A stretch of 64,000 nucleotides of DNA from Dehalococcoidia bacterium UBA5748 (lineage in GTDB: Bacteria > Chloroflexota > Dehalococcoidia > Dehalococcoidales > UBA5627). Of this stretch, positions 46,157 through 55,511 are shown piece after piece; within the stretch, counting starts at the first letter, position 1, and every line of letters starts with the position of its first letter. The stretch covers positions 62,001 through 126,000 of the forward strand of contig DIFM01000041.1 in the NCBI GenBank assembly GCA_002419135.1, in the 5' to 3' direction. A program made the position numbers and the translations under genes. The notes under the pieces are model-generated. The model searched no databases, was not told the DNA's origin, and saw only the letters and a program-made list of their open reading frames with translations.

Positions 46157-47329
46157 TTAGAACAGTGACGGAATATCCTTGAACGATTCTTCTATCCCGC
46201 GATGGTCCCAGTCGATGCCGCCCTGCCTCTTCTTCGAGTTAGCAATGTATTCGATAGTTCTGGCAAAGTAATCGACCACTCTCTTGGAGTTTACCAATTC
46301 GGATAGAATAACGGTAATATCAATCATTCCTTTTCCTCTGGGGTAGTCACCGCTTCTGATTATCGCTTCGGTCGCCATCCCTTTAAGAGCTCCTGATAAT
46401 TCTTTTATTACGTCCATGCTCATAGCTTCATGAGGGCCGGTTGCTAAATATAAAGCTCTTCTGGCATTGTTAGGGTTGCATTTTAGAGATAAATCCCCAA
46501 GAGCTTCTGTCATCGCTTTTGTCCCCTGCTCATTCTGTGCATCCTTATCTCTGAAATCGGTACTTTTGCTAAAAGGCATTCTAAAACCGGATATATCTTC
46601 CTTACCATACCCTATAACAGTCCAGCCGGATAGTGTTTGTATAATATCACCGGCATCAAGAACTTTTGAACCGATATACTTTGGCTGCGTTTCCTCCCCG
46701 GCACAAAGCAGATTGTAAAAAGGCCTAACCACCAAATAGTTAATTTTTGAAAGGTTATTTTTTAATGACACATTTTTTCTAATGAACCTCTGATTATCTA
46801 CCAAAAATATGGCATCTGCTGCCAGATAAGTAGATTTAAGGCACGTTCCCACATTGTAAATGGAACGGCCTTCCGTAAGTTCCTCGTATTGGAAAGGGAG
46901 AACTACCATATTATAGACCGGTTTATCGTATCTCTCTTTAATTAAATGAGTTAAGACGGATATGGCACCGGAGCCGGTACCGCCTGCCGCAGAAGCTATT
47001 AGAAGAATAGCGTCAGTTTCCGCAAACTTATCGGTACCCCTGATGCTGTCTATTACTTTATCTCCGTCTTCATTGGCGATGTCAGCACCGACTTCATTCA
47101 ATTTCCCGACTCCATGTCCACCTGTTTTCTTGGCGCCGATAAGTATTCTATGGCGGAAATCCGATTTAACATTAACAAGGCCGCTCAGGTCAGCCACATC
47201 TGTATTGACAGCAATAACATTGGTAAGTATATTCAAACCACGCTGTGTATGCGCGACTTTACCCAAACGCGCGAACTCATCGGCTATTCTGCCTCCGCAT
47301 TGTCCGCATCCTATAACAAGCAATTTCAT
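46157..47329 (-). CDS. CetZ-like tubulin/FtsZ-superfamily GTPase
   Basis: 390 residues. MKLLVIGCGQCGGRIADEF is the T1 phosphate loop in the CetZ form; NVIAVNTDVADL, RILIGAKKTGGHGVGKLNEVG and the tubulin signature AAGGTGSG (GGTGSG at 116-121) follow. Near residue 235, VLDAGDIIQTL aligns with the T7 loop and keeps two Asp suited to GTP hydrolysis on assembly. The likeness is to archaeal CetZ rather than bacterial FtsZ. No division genes are near. Its role may be cell shape or an internal filament; inference. Confidence 0.85.
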   Translation of the reverse strand: MKLLVIGCGQCGGRIADEFARLGKVAHTQRGLNILTNVIAVNTDVADLSGLVNVKSDFRHRILIGAKKTGGHGVGKLNEVGADIANEDGDKVIDSIRGTDKFAETDAILLIASAAGGTGSGAISVLTHLIKERYDKPVYNMVVLPFQYEELTEGRSIYNVGTCLKSTYLAADAIFLVDNQRFIRKNVSLKNNLSKINYLVVRPFYNLLCAGEETQPKYIGSKVLDAGDIIQTLSGWTVIGYGKEDISGFRMPFSKSTDFRDKDAQNEQGTKAMTEALGDLSLKCNPNNARRALYLATGPHEAMSMDVIKELSGALKGMATEAIIRSGDYPRGKGMIDITVILSELVNSKRVVDYFARTIEYIANSKKRQGGIDWDHRGIEESFKDIPSLF

Positions 47330-47444
47330 ATTGTCCCTCCTGTTGCTCAGGAAGCATCCTGATTAAACACTTTTATAGTTTATCATAAATAAGTCAACTA
47401 ACCAACAAAAAAGTAAATAAATCGTATATAAATAATACCGATTG

Positions 47445-48674
47445 TCAATAGTTCTCATAAAGGTTATGTAAATCGTCCAGAGTTTTTATTCCCGAAGTCA
47501 GTTTTACAAAATCCGTGACATTATCAGAACGGTTCCTCAAATCCCAAAGCATATCCCCAATGGGATTTACCGATGACGGGCTACTGGCATAAGTTCCGTA
47601 AAAAGCAAAATATGCCTGATTGAGACGCCTGATATAATAACCCTGCGACAAAATATATAATCTTTTCTGTTCCATATAAGCTTCGGCTTTTTCAACCTCT
47701 CCATTGGCAAGGTAACTATCGACAGTCAGGCGAATATTTCTCATTTCCTCATAGTAATCAAAACCGTTGTCCGCTGTGAGCATATAATTATTGACATTTA
47801 GTGATGAGGCATAGTATTTCTGATAAATTAAAGAAGCGATTTCATCACTGACTATTCCGGCGACAGTTTCATTTATGGTTGATATACTGTTATCATCGTA
47901 TATTTTTAACAGGTTGAGGGCATATAAAAAACCGGTCGGCTTAAAGAATAAATATTGGTGGAACCACTCCTCGACTGCCGTGCTTATCGTAAATTCCAGG
48001 CCTGAGTTATTGGTGACGAAGGATGGGAATGTAGCCATACCCCCTACCCTTAATACAATGGAAGAATATCCCAGTGACTCTATTTCGGATTCTATATACT
48101 CGATTTCGTCTATCGACAAATCCTGCAACAATATTATTTCCTTCATCCTGTAGATACTATCCCTTGGTGAAACAATCAGCAGATGCGGTGGGGATTCAAG
48201 CGAAAAATTGACCGGCGGGAAAGGTATGTTTAGACCTGTAATATCGTTATATAAATATAAATCAAGTTCTTTTAAAGTATCTCTTATTTGTCTTTCAAGT
48301 ATTTTTTCTATGTATTTTTTCTTGGAATCTCTTTCGAGTTTCATAGTCTGCAGTTCTTTTTGTAATTGAGACATTTCATCAGTATCGATCTGGTCCCTAT
48401 AATACAATATTTGAAACTCCAATGATGAAATTTCTTCCAGTAAAGCGAAAAAATCCACGACAAAATCGGAATGGTTGATATCATAATCGTCATCGCTAAA
48501 GATAACCTGTTCTATTTCCGCAGTTAAAGTCCTTATTTCCCACTCCAGCATACTGAAGCGATACGGATTAATAACATCATCCATAGTTCTGTCAAATTCA
48601 CTTTGTTGTTGACAGGAACCGAACAATATACTTGTAATCAATAAAACCGAGCTGATGAGCAACTTAATTTTCAT
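47445..48674 (-). CDS. Lipoprotein with EWFHQ metallopeptidase-like motif
   Basis: About 409 residues. A signal peptide ends in the lipobox ILFGSC, so it is probably lipid-anchored. The body is helical and ends in a conserved-looking block: AVEEWFHQYLFFKPTGFLY followed by NETVAGIVSDEIA, which together could place His and Glu ligands as in a metallopeptidase; I could not match a named family. ATG 48674 is chosen because the signal peptide begins there; the ORF opens 24 bases earlier at 48698. It stands divergent to the J-domain gene. Confidence 0.65.
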   Translation of the reverse strand: MKIKLLISSVLLITSILFGSCQQQSEFDRTMDDVINPYRFSMLEWEIRTLTAEIEQVIFSDDDYDINHSDFVVDFFALLEEISSLEFQILYYRDQIDTDEMSQLQKELQTMKLERDSKKKYIEKILERQIRDTLKELDLYLYNDITGLNIPFPPVNFSLESPPHLLIVSPRDSIYRMKEIILLQDLSIDEIEYIESEIESLGYSSIVLRVGGMATFPSFVTNNSGLEFTISTAVEEWFHQYLFFKPTGFLYALNLLKIYDDNSISTINETVAGIVSDEIASLIYQKYYASSLNVNNYMLTADNGFDYYEEMRNIRLTVDSYLANGEVEKAEAYMEQKRLYILSQGYYIRRLNQAYFAFYGTYASSPSSVNPIGDMLWDLRNRSDNVTDFVKLTSGIKTLDDLHNLYENY

Positions 48675-48793
48675 TATTAAGAGCCTTGTTGGAAACAAAT
48701 GTTACAGTACTATATAATTATATAACTCGTATCCTAAATATTATAACATCTAAAATCATCTAACACAGCGTATTATTCCGGAAATAAAAAGTT

Positions 48794-49582
48794 ATGAAAG
48801 ATTATTATCAAATTCTCGGAGTTAAAGAGGCAGCCGACCAGCAACAAATAAAAAGCGCATTTAGAAAACTTGCTTTTCAATATCATCCTGATAAGAATCC
48901 GGGCAATGAGAAAGAAGCCGAAGCCAAGTTTAAAGAGATTAATGAAGCATTTGCCGTACTTGGGGATGAGAATAAGAGGCAGCAGTATGATATGGCAAAA
49001 AAAGGAGGATTTACCGGAGCGGGTCATCAGGGCTTTGATTTCTCCCAGCAGGATATCTTTAACGGGATATTTACAGATCAGGCCTTTTACGAAGAATTGA
49101 ATCGTATGTTTAGTCAGGCTGGATTACGATTCGACCGTGACTTTTTCGGGCAGTCCTTTGTTAACGGGAATACCGTATTCAAATTTTATACCAATATGGG
49201 TAATACCGATTCTGATTTTAGCCGGACTTCTTCTCAAACCCATACTCATAAACCGGGTTTAATGGAACGTGTGGCAACAAATTTAATTAACAGGATAACA
49301 AGGTTTATACTAAAAAAATTGTTCGGAGTAGAATATAAACCTGATCTGAACATTCAAACACAGCTAGATATACTTCCGCAGGAAGCCCGGTCCGGTGTTG
49401 AAAAGGAAATTACTTATCAAAGAGGAAAGGGTAAAAAGAAAATTTTACTAAAAATTCCATCCGGGGTTAAGTCAGGAACTAAAATCAGATTGACAGGTAT
49501 GGGTCTGAAAAAAAATAAATTAAAAGGCGACCTTATTGTCCATGTTAACGTTAAGGAGCAATCCCCCTTAAACTCGGGGTAA
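48794..49582 (+). CDS. DnaJ-family co-chaperone (CbpA-like, shortened)
   Basis: 262 residues. The J domain is complete ([20 protein letters not shown], then HPDKNPG). The linker is Gly/Phe/Gln-rich. The C-terminal part has one substrate-binding domain with [20 protein letters not shown] and [11 protein letters not shown], about half of a normal DnaJ/CbpA; the zinc finger is absent. It would work with DnaK, which is not in the window. Confidence 0.85.
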   Translation: MKDYYQILGVKEAADQQQIKSAFRKLAFQYHPDKNPGNEKEAEAKFKEINEAFAVLGDENKRQQYDMAKKGGFTGAGHQGFDFSQQDIFNGIFTDQAFYEELNRMFSQAGLRFDRDFFGQSFVNGNTVFKFYTNMGNTDSDFSRTSSQTHTHKPGLMERVATNLINRITRFILKKLFGVEYKPDLNIQTQLDILPQEARSGVEKEITYQRGKGKKKILLKIPSGVKSGTKIRLTGMGLKKNKLKGDLIVHVNVKEQSPLNSG

Positions 49583-49677
49583 TAATCCTTAAGCATTATA
49601 TGTAAGAAATATGAGTATATTACTGTAGTAAAAAGCCGATTGATTAACTTTGCGGTAATAAGGTAAAATGTGTTATT

Positions 49678-49750
49678 GCCCCTGTAGCTCAGTAGGATAG
49701 AGCACTAGCCTCCGAAGCTGGGAGCGAGAGTTCGAGTCTCTCCAGGGGCG
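49678..49750 (+). tRNA. tRNA-Arg (anticodon CCG)
   Basis: Acceptor GCCCCTG/CAGGGGC, anticodon stem CTAGC/GCTGG around CTCCGAA, T arm GAGAGTTCGAGTCTCTC, discriminator G. It lies 28 bases before the por operon. Confidence 0.94.
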
Positions 49751-49778
49751 GTTATATTAAGAAAGAGGGGTTGTATAG

Positions 49779-50360
49779 ATGGAATTAAATGAACCTATTG
49801 CAATCAGAATTCATGGTCGTGGCGGCCAGGGCGCTGTCACCCTTGCCGAGGTAGTGGCGCAAGCGGCTATCAGTGAAGGGAAATATGCACAGGCGTTTCC
49901 CAGTTTCGGGCCGGAAAGAAGAGGCGCTCCGGTTCAGGCTTACATCAGAATCGACGATAATAAAGCTATTCGAAACAGAGCAGGTGTAGTTTACCCCGAT
50001 GTCGTTGTTGTACTCGACCCCGGTTTACTGAACAGAGTAAATGTGACAGCAGGTCTCAAGGACGACGGCATGCTTGTAATCAATACCCGACAGACATTGG
50101 ATAATGTCGATATCAAACTGGATGAAAATCAAAAACTGGCTGTAATCGACGCAACCAGCATTGCCAGAGAAATACTGGGCGTGCCGATTGTGAATACCAC
50201 TATGATTGGAGCACTGGTTAAAGCCAAAGGCGTTGTAAATGTAGAATCGCTGCTTGAACCTTTAAACAAGAGGTTTGGTCGATTAGCAGAAAAAAATATA
50301 AGCGCTATGAAAAAGGCTTATGAAAATACCCTGATTAAGGAGAAAAAAGCAATTGGGTAA
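49779..50360 (+). CDS. porC: Pyruvate:ferredoxin oxidoreductase gamma subunit
   Basis: Gamma subunit of a four-part 2-oxoacid:ferredoxin oxidoreductase. IRIHGRGGQGAVTLAEVVAQAA and PSFGPERRGAPVQAYIRI are signatures. 193 residues. Order gamma-delta-alpha-beta is as in archaeal and thermophile Por, and the following subunits point to pyruvate rather than oxoglutarate. It overlaps the delta subunit by 8 bases. Confidence 0.93.
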   Translation: MELNEPIAIRIHGRGGQGAVTLAEVVAQAAISEGKYAQAFPSFGPERRGAPVQAYIRIDDNKAIRNRAGVVYPDVVVVLDPGLLNRVNVTAGLKDDGMLVINTRQTLDNVDIKLDENQKLAVIDATSIAREILGVPIVNTTMIGALVKAKGVVNVESLLEPLNKRFGRLAEKNISAMKKAYENTLIKEKKAIG

Positions 50361-50643
50361 ATCAGAAAATGAGCTGACCTGGAAAGAAATCGAGGTTGGT
50401 GGCATAGTCACCGAACCCGGTAATGCCAGTCAGTATAAAACCGGTGACTGGCGTTCACAGAAGCCCACCTACGATTTCAGCAAATGTATTAAGTGCGGTA
50501 TATGTCAAATATTCTGTCCGGAAGGCTGTATTAATCAGAATGAAGAAGGTTATTTCGTTGCCGACCTGTTTTATTGCAAAGGATGCGGTATTTGCGCACA
50601 TGAGTGTCCAACATTTGTAATAACCATGAAGGAGGAGGAGTAA
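50353..50643 (+). CDS. porD: Pyruvate:ferredoxin oxidoreductase delta (ferredoxin) subunit
   Basis: 96 residues with two [4Fe-4S] motifs, CIKCGICQIFCPEGC and CKGCGICAHECP, as in PorD. The start is TTG at 50353, inside the gamma gene, and gives the normal N-terminal extension (WKEIEVGGIVTEPGNA). AAGGAGGAGGAG at its end serves as the alpha subunit's ribosome site. Confidence 0.93.
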   Translation: MGKSENELTWKEIEVGGIVTEPGNASQYKTGDWRSQKPTYDFSKCIKCGICQIFCPEGCINQNEEGYFVADLFYCKGCGICAHECPTFVITMKEEE

Positions 50644-51824
50644 TGTCAAAAAGGGTAGGTATTGAAGTATCCATTGCCCTCGCCGATGTCGTAGGTATGG
50701 CTAATACTGATGTGGTTGCGGCTTATCCGATTACCCCTCAAACTCATATTGTCGAGCATTTGGCCGAACTGGTTGCCGATGGTGAACTGGATGCCGAATA
50801 TATTCCGGTTGAGTCCGAACACTCTGCAATGAGCGCTTGTATGGGTTCTGCCGCTGCCGGTGCCAGAACTTTTACCGCTACTGCCGGTCAGGGGCTTGAG
50901 TTGATGCATGAATGTTTATATGTTGCCAGCGCAATGAGACTTCCGGTAGTTATGGCAGTTGCCAACAGGGCATTATCCGCACCTATCAGTGTCTGGGGTG
51001 ACCATTCCGATGTAATGGCATGCAGGGATACCGGCTGGATTCAGATTTTTACCGAAAACGGTCAGGAAGTTGTCGATACCGCTTTATGTGCGTTCCGCAT
51101 TTCGGAAGATAACAATGTATTATTGCCGACAATGGTACATCTGGATGGATTCCACTTGTCGCATGTTATCGAGCCGATAATCATGCCGGAGCAAAGTCAG
51201 GTTGATGCTTTTCTTCCGCCTAATAAATATCCGTTCTTTTTAGACCCGGCCCGACCACAGGCAATGGGCGATTTCGCTCCGCCCGCTATTTATACAGAGA
51301 CCAAATGGGCACAGGAAGTGAACCTGCAAAAATCAAAAGAGACTGTATTAAAGGCGTGGAAAGAATTTGCGGAAATTTTTGGCAGAGAATACAAACCGGT
51401 TGAAAGTTATCGTTGTGAGGATGCAAAAATCCTGCTGTTGACTATGGGAAGTTACAGTGAAACCGCAATGACAGCAATTGATAAAATGAGAGAACAGGGC
51501 GATGGTGAAAACGTCGGTTTGCTAAGGCTTCGTCTGTGGCGTCCTTTCCCGACCGATGAACTCAGAAAAGCAGTTGAAAACGCTGATGTATTGATAATAC
51601 TTGATAGAGCTTTATCTTTCGGTTCAGCCGGTGGTCCTGTTGGGATGGAAATTAAATCCGCTTTATATGATGTTTCCAAAAAACCGAGGATTGTTAACTT
51701 TGTCGGCGGTTTGGGCGGTCGAGACATAACCGTTGGCAACTTTGAAGAATTAATTAAAAAAGGTATAGACATTGCCGGAAACGGCAGTGAAAATGAATTT
51801 GAAATATTCGGGGTGAGGGAATAA
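50643..51824 (+). CDS. porA: Pyruvate:ferredoxin oxidoreductase alpha subunit
   Basis: 393 residues. MSKRVGIEVSIALADVV, AAYPITPQTHIVEHLAEL, VESEHSAMSACMGSAAAGAR and TATAGQGLELMHECLY are typical; WGDHSDVMACRDTGWI supports pyruvate. ATG 50643 overlaps the delta stop (TAATG) behind a strong AGGAGGAGG; the longer GTG start at 50604 is rejected. It binds the thiamine domain's partner. Confidence 0.95.
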   Translation: MSKRVGIEVSIALADVVGMANTDVVAAYPITPQTHIVEHLAELVADGELDAEYIPVESEHSAMSACMGSAAAGARTFTATAGQGLELMHECLYVASAMRLPVVMAVANRALSAPISVWGDHSDVMACRDTGWIQIFTENGQEVVDTALCAFRISEDNNVLLPTMVHLDGFHLSHVIEPIIMPEQSQVDAFLPPNKYPFFLDPARPQAMGDFAPPAIYTETKWAQEVNLQKSKETVLKAWKEFAEIFGREYKPVESYRCEDAKILLLTMGSYSETAMTAIDKMREQGDGENVGLLRLRLWRPFPTDELRKAVENADVLIILDRALSFGSAGGPVGMEIKSALYDVSKKPRIVNFVGGLGGRDITVGNFEELIKKGIDIAGNGSENEFEIFGVRE

Positions 51825-52780
51825 TGGAAAATTGTACAATTTACGTTCCCAGGTTAATAACCAAGAAAGAAAATTTTGCACCGGGACATCGCGCCTGTAT
51901 CGGTTGCGGTGAAGCATTGGCGGTCAGATTAGCTTTTAAGGCCATAGGACAAAACGTTATTGTGGTAAATGCAACCGGCTGTGTTGAAATATTTACATCA
52001 CAACTGCCGTATACTTCGTGGCGTGTTCCCTGGATTCATACCCTTTTTGAAAACACGGCGGCAGTAGCCTCCGGAATCGAATCTGCCCGCAAAGCGATGA
52101 TACGTAAAGGTATTATACAAGATACGAAGACCAAGATTGTAGCTATTGCTGGAGACGGCGGGACCATAGATATCGGTTTACAGGCGTTATCCGGCGCTAT
52201 GGAAAGAGGGCACGACTTCCTTTACATCTGTTTTGATAATGAAGCATATATGAATACCGGTATTCAGAGGTCTTCTGCTACGCCCTTCGGAGCCTCAACC
52301 ACCACTTCACCGGCTGGAAAAGAAAGTATAGGTCAATTTGCATGGAAAAAGGATATGCCCGCTATCGCGGTAGCTCACAATATTCCTTATGTGGCTACTG
52401 CCAATCCCAGTTATCCGTTTGACCTGATGGCAAAGGTTAAAAAGGGATTGGAAGCAAAAGGTCCTGCATATATCCAGATATTATCAGCCTGCCCTACCGG
52501 TTGGGGATGTCCGGGTGAACTATCGGTAAAGATCGGTCGATTGGCTGCTAAAACAGGAGTATTCCCGTTATATGAAGTGGAGAACGGGAAATACAGTATT
52601 ACCGTTGATTTTCCGAAGCTGCTACCTATCACAGAATATACAAGTTTACAAAAGAGATTCCGTCACTTACAACCGGAAATGCTGGAACAAATACAACAGA
52701 AAGTTGTTCGAAAATATGAGGAACTTAAAGAAAAAACTGAGATGAGCGGTTGTTGCGGCCAGACAGGTACGGAGGAATAA
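51824..52780 (+). CDS. porB: Pyruvate:ferredoxin oxidoreductase beta subunit
   Basis: 318 residues, thiamine-diphosphate subunit with its own [4Fe-4S] cluster. HRACIGCGEALAVRLAFKA, VNATGCVEIFTSQ, AGDGGTIDIGLQALSGAMERG (ThDP/Mg motif) and CFDNEAYMNTGIQRS are seen, and the C-terminal CPTGWGCP adds Cys. It overlaps the alpha stop by one base. A small ferredoxin-like gene follows after one base. Confidence 0.95.
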   Translation: MENCTIYVPRLITKKENFAPGHRACIGCGEALAVRLAFKAIGQNVIVVNATGCVEIFTSQLPYTSWRVPWIHTLFENTAAVASGIESARKAMIRKGIIQDTKTKIVAIAGDGGTIDIGLQALSGAMERGHDFLYICFDNEAYMNTGIQRSSATPFGASTTTSPAGKESIGQFAWKKDMPAIAVAHNIPYVATANPSYPFDLMAKVKKGLEAKGPAYIQILSACPTGWGCPGELSVKIGRLAAKTGVFPLYEVENGKYSITVDFPKLLPITEYTSLQKRFRHLQPEMLEQIQQKVVRKYEELKEKTEMSGCCGQTGTEE

Positions 52781-52781
52781 G

Positions 52782-53156
52782 ATGAAAGAAATAATCAATG
52801 ATACAAAAGACAGGTGTAGTCTTTGTAAAAAGTGCGTTGGCGTATGCCGCAAAACAGTTGGAAGAGAAGCAATAAGTTATGTAGAAGATGAAAACGGCAA
52901 TGGTTCGATTATATTCGATTTTGATAAATGTGTTGTGTGTGGTTCATGTGCCTATATATGTGCCGATAATGCTATAATTATAGAAGATATCGGAGATACC
53001 AGGGTAATGGTTACTCCCAGTGGCCGAAAAGAATTCAAGTTGAAACAGTGTACGAAGTGCGGTTATTATTGGGCACCCGAACAGCAGATTAAGTTTATGT
53101 CCGAACAGGCTGATTTACCGCTGAGTGCTTTTGAGTTATGCCCGGATTGTCGATAA
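52782..53156 (+). CDS. Ferredoxin-like protein with extra Cys knot, por-linked
   Basis: 124 residues. CSLCKKCVGVCRKTVG and CVVCGSCAYICADNA could bind [4Fe-4S] clusters. The C-terminal third has CTKCGYYWAPEQQIKF and CPDC, probably zinc or an additional cluster, as in the FeS parts of NADH dehydrogenase-like subunits. It begins one base after porB, so it is very likely an electron acceptor or adaptor of Por. Partner not shown in sequence. Confidence 0.85.
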   Translation: MKEIINDTKDRCSLCKKCVGVCRKTVGREAISYVEDENGNGSIIFDFDKCVVCGSCAYICADNAIIIEDIGDTRVMVTPSGRKEFKLKQCTKCGYYWAPEQQIKFMSEQADLPLSAFELCPDCR

Positions 53157-53217
53157 TCCATTAGATTTTATGTAAGACATTTGTTGATGTATTAATCGTA
53201 TTATTAGGCTAAAACAA

Positions 53218-53290
53218 CGGGGTGTGGCGCAGTTGGTAGCGCGCAGCGTTTGGGACGCTGAGGTCGGAGGTTCGAGCCCTCTCACCCCGA
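53218..53290 (+). tRNA. tRNA-Pro (anticodon TGG)
   Basis: Acceptor CGGGGTG/CACCCCG, anticodon stem CAGCG/CGCTG around TTTGGGA, T arm GGAGGTTCGAGCCCTC, discriminator A. It shares much of its acceptor and T arm with the tRNA-Pro at 35474. Confidence 0.95.
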
Positions 53291-53350
53291 TTTTAGTAGC
53301 AGTTTAACAGTAACTGTTGTTTGAATTTAGCATTTTCTGTAATTTTATAC

Positions 53351-53390
53351 AATAAAAAGCTGCTGATTATTATTACATTGTCAGCAGCTT
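53351..53390 (-). terminator. Terminator of the ModE-like gene
   Basis: AAGCTGCTGA and TCAGCAGCTT form a perfect ten-base stem around a 14-base loop; on the minus strand it is followed by TTTATTG (with the stem's last T bases, a run of five T). It ends the minus-strand ModE-like unit. Confidence 0.75.
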
Positions 53391-53437
53391 GCATTTACAT
53401 TACCCTTGATGATATTTCGTCTTAAACCTGATTCGCA

Positions 53438-53827
53438 TTACCCGAATCTTTCCAAGAATTCCAAAAAGCGAGCTCGTAATTCCTTGTATTCGTTAATAAT
53501 TTTCTGCCCTTCGGCAGTCAGAATTGCCTGACCGCCGCCGGCCCCTCCTAGCATTTTAATTACCAGAGGCTTCGGAGCTAATCTGTTCATCTCTTCCACT
53601 TCAAGCCAGGCATTGCGATATCCCATACCCATTTTTCGAGCGGCAGCAGCGATTGAGCCGAGTTTGTCAATTTGCTCCAAAAGCTCTACCCTACCCCAGC
53701 CCATATACACTTCGCCGTTTTTTTCGACCCACACTTTACCCTTAGCTTTATATGGGGATTCAGTAACGGAATCGGTCTTAAGTGATACCTCAATTATATC
53801 ATTATCATTATTTAATTTTTTTCTCAT
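53438..53827 (-). CDS. ModE-type N-terminal DNA-binding regulator
   Basis: 129 residues. The winged helix of ModE is plain: GWGRVELLEQIDKLGSIAAA, GMGYRNAWLEVEEMN and LVIKMLGGAGGGQAILTAEG. The TOBE molybdate-binding domains are missing, as in short ModE-like regulators. It may respond to molybdate or a partner. It sits upstream of the ApbE and molybdenum cofactor genes but on its own, and the sequence does not show its operators. Confidence 0.9.
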   Translation of the reverse strand: MRKKLNNDNDIIEVSLKTDSVTESPYKAKGKVWVEKNGEVYMGWGRVELLEQIDKLGSIAAAARKMGMGYRNAWLEVEEMNRLAPKPLVIKMLGGAGGGQAILTAEGQKIINEYKELRARFLEFLERFG

Positions 53828-53908
53828 ATGATTACTCTCCTCGACATTTTAACTTGTGTAATAGATTATTGCAACATTTCGGGCTTAATTTACAGGCTAC
53901 GAAGAGTG

Positions 53909-53937
53909 TTCACAATTTAATGCCTGCGTGCTATAAT
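53909..53937 (+). promoter_or_regulatory. Sigma-70 promoter of the double zinc-ribbon gene
   Basis: TTCACA at 53909-53914 and a perfect TATAAT at 53932-53937 are 17 bases apart, about 60 bases before the ATG at 53996. Confidence 0.65.
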
Positions 53938-53995
53938 AACCCCGACCAGACAATCCGGATGGACTATCGGTCAGTGGGGATAACAGGAGAATATA

Positions 53996-54439
53996 ATGAA
54001 GTGTTCATCTTGCGGAAGAGACATAGATAAATCTCGCTTCCCGGCGAACATTGCTTTTTGCCCTTTTTGCGGGGATGAGTTGCAAAGCGAAGAAGATGTA
54101 AACGCGATGCAGTTTTGCCCATATTGCGGGGAAAAACTCATTATTAAAGCTACTTTTTGTCCTCATTGCGGGAAAAAACTTTTGATTCCCGGAAAAGTTG
54201 AATCATCTCAAAGAATAGAACCCAAGAAACTTATTCACCAGGCAGCTAAACCGGTCATTGAAAGTATCAAAGAAAATATTGGGCCCGAACGAAGAATGCG
54301 AAAGCTTTACAAGCAATGGATAGAGTATTCCAATTTACCGCCTGAAGAAATACCATCTATTAACAAGGATATCGAAGAGAGGAACAGACCAAGAGACGAG
54401 GAAGTTTCGGGAAACGACTATCACGATTTCGTCCAGTAA
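53996..54439 (+). CDS. Double zinc-ribbon protein
   Basis: 147 residues. Three CxxC pairs alternate: CSSCGRDIDKSR...FCPFCGDEL, then FCPYCGEKLIIKATFCPHCGKKL. The C-terminal half is helical and charged (SIKENIGPERRMRKLYKQWI). Small double zinc-ribbon proteins have no set function. CAGGAGA precedes the ATG. It stands alone between ModE-like and ApbE genes. Confidence 0.7.
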   Translation: MKCSSCGRDIDKSRFPANIAFCPFCGDELQSEEDVNAMQFCPYCGEKLIIKATFCPHCGKKLLIPGKVESSQRIEPKKLIHQAAKPVIESIKENIGPERRMRKLYKQWIEYSNLPPEEIPSINKDIEERNRPRDEEVSGNDYHDFVQ

Positions 54440-54488
54440 TACCTGTATCTGCATTCTAAATTGTAGAAGCGATTAAATATTGCTGTAT

Positions 54489-55511
54489 CTAGGGCATTTC
54501 GTCAGGAAACCCGCTTGAACGGTAGCAGCTCATATTTTTATCCACCAGTAGCACTTCCGTACCGGGAAGGCTTTCTATCAAATTTAGAGCGTCATTTTTA
54601 CCCATGATTATACAAGCCGTAGAGAGCGCATCGGCTTCTATGGTGTTTTTGGCTATTACGGTTGCGCTGGCTAATTCTGTCGGCGATATCCCCGTTCTGG
54701 GGTCGATTATGAAGTTATATAAATAGTCATCGGTAAAATAGGCTTCATAATCACCTGATGTCGAAATTGCCCAATCACCGGAATCGATAACGGAGAGATA
54801 GCCGGAATTATCTCTGGGATTAGCTATACCGATTGTCCAAAGTTTACCGTCATTTTTGGTTCCGCGTGGATAAATTTCTCCTCCCCCGTTAATGAGGACG
54901 TTATTAACATCTCCCTGTCCCAGCAATGCTGCTGCTTTATCTACAATATATCCGACAGCTATGCTGTCCAGGGTAATATGCGCCCCGGTTTTTCGCAGTG
55001 TAATATCATTCCCGTATATATTTATTGCTTGATAACCTACCAGCGATTTTACTTCGGCTATTGTTCCAACATCCGGAGGGGAGTTATTGTTATTAAAACT
55101 CTCTTGATTTAGTTCCAGAAGCGGGAGAGCGGTAACATCAAAAAGGCCGCCCGTTACCTCAGAATACTGAATTGAGGACTTCAAAATGGAAATCAGGTCG
55201 TCTGAAGCGCCATCGATATGTCCGTTCCGGTTGAGGCTGTACAGTTCGCTTCTTGAGTCAAAGCGGCTAAAGATGGCGGATAAGCGATTTACCTCTTCGA
55301 AGGTAGCTCTAACCAAATTACAAGCATTCTTTTCATCGGTATCAACTGCTTTAATGGTAACAAATGTCCCCAGTAAAACCTGTGTTTCCTCATATATTTT
55401 CATATCAGGTTCAGCTAATAATTTATTAATGCTGACAGCTCCCAAAGCTAATGCTCCTGCTCCAGCTGCCGTAAACTTAATAAAATCACGACGTGATAAC
55501 CTGTTATTCAT
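54489..55511 (-). CDS. apbE: FAD:protein FMN transferase (ApbE), Tat-exported
   Basis: 340 residues. A twin-arginine signal SRRDFIKF with a hydrophobic stretch suggests export across the membrane. Family motifs: VLLGTFVTIKAVD, LINGGGEIYPRG and VIDPRTGISPTEL with the metal Asp region, and STACIIMG. ApbE attaches FMN covalently to Thr of target proteins such as Rnf, Nqr or FMN-binding reductases; none are in the window. Confidence 0.92.
   Translation of the reverse strand: MNNRLSRRDFIKFTAAGAGALALGAVSINKLLAEPDMKIYEETQVLLGTFVTIKAVDTDEKNACNLVRATFEEVNRLSAIFSRFDSRSELYSLNRNGHIDGASDDLISILKSSIQYSEVTGGLFDVTALPLLELNQESFNNNNSPPDVGTIAEVKSLVGYQAINIYGNDITLRKTGAHITLDSIAVGYIVDKAAALLGQGDVNNVLINGGGEIYPRGTKNDGKLWTIGIANPRDNSGYLSVIDSGDWAISTSGDYEAYFTDDYLYNFIIDPRTGISPTELASATVIAKNTIEADALSTACIIMGKNDALNLIESLPGTEVLLVDKNMSCYRSSGFPDEMP

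Noticed and set aside
50604..50642. Longer GTG start for porA
   Set aside because: It lies within porD and lacks a ribosome site; the ATG at 50643 has a strong one and the normal N-terminus.
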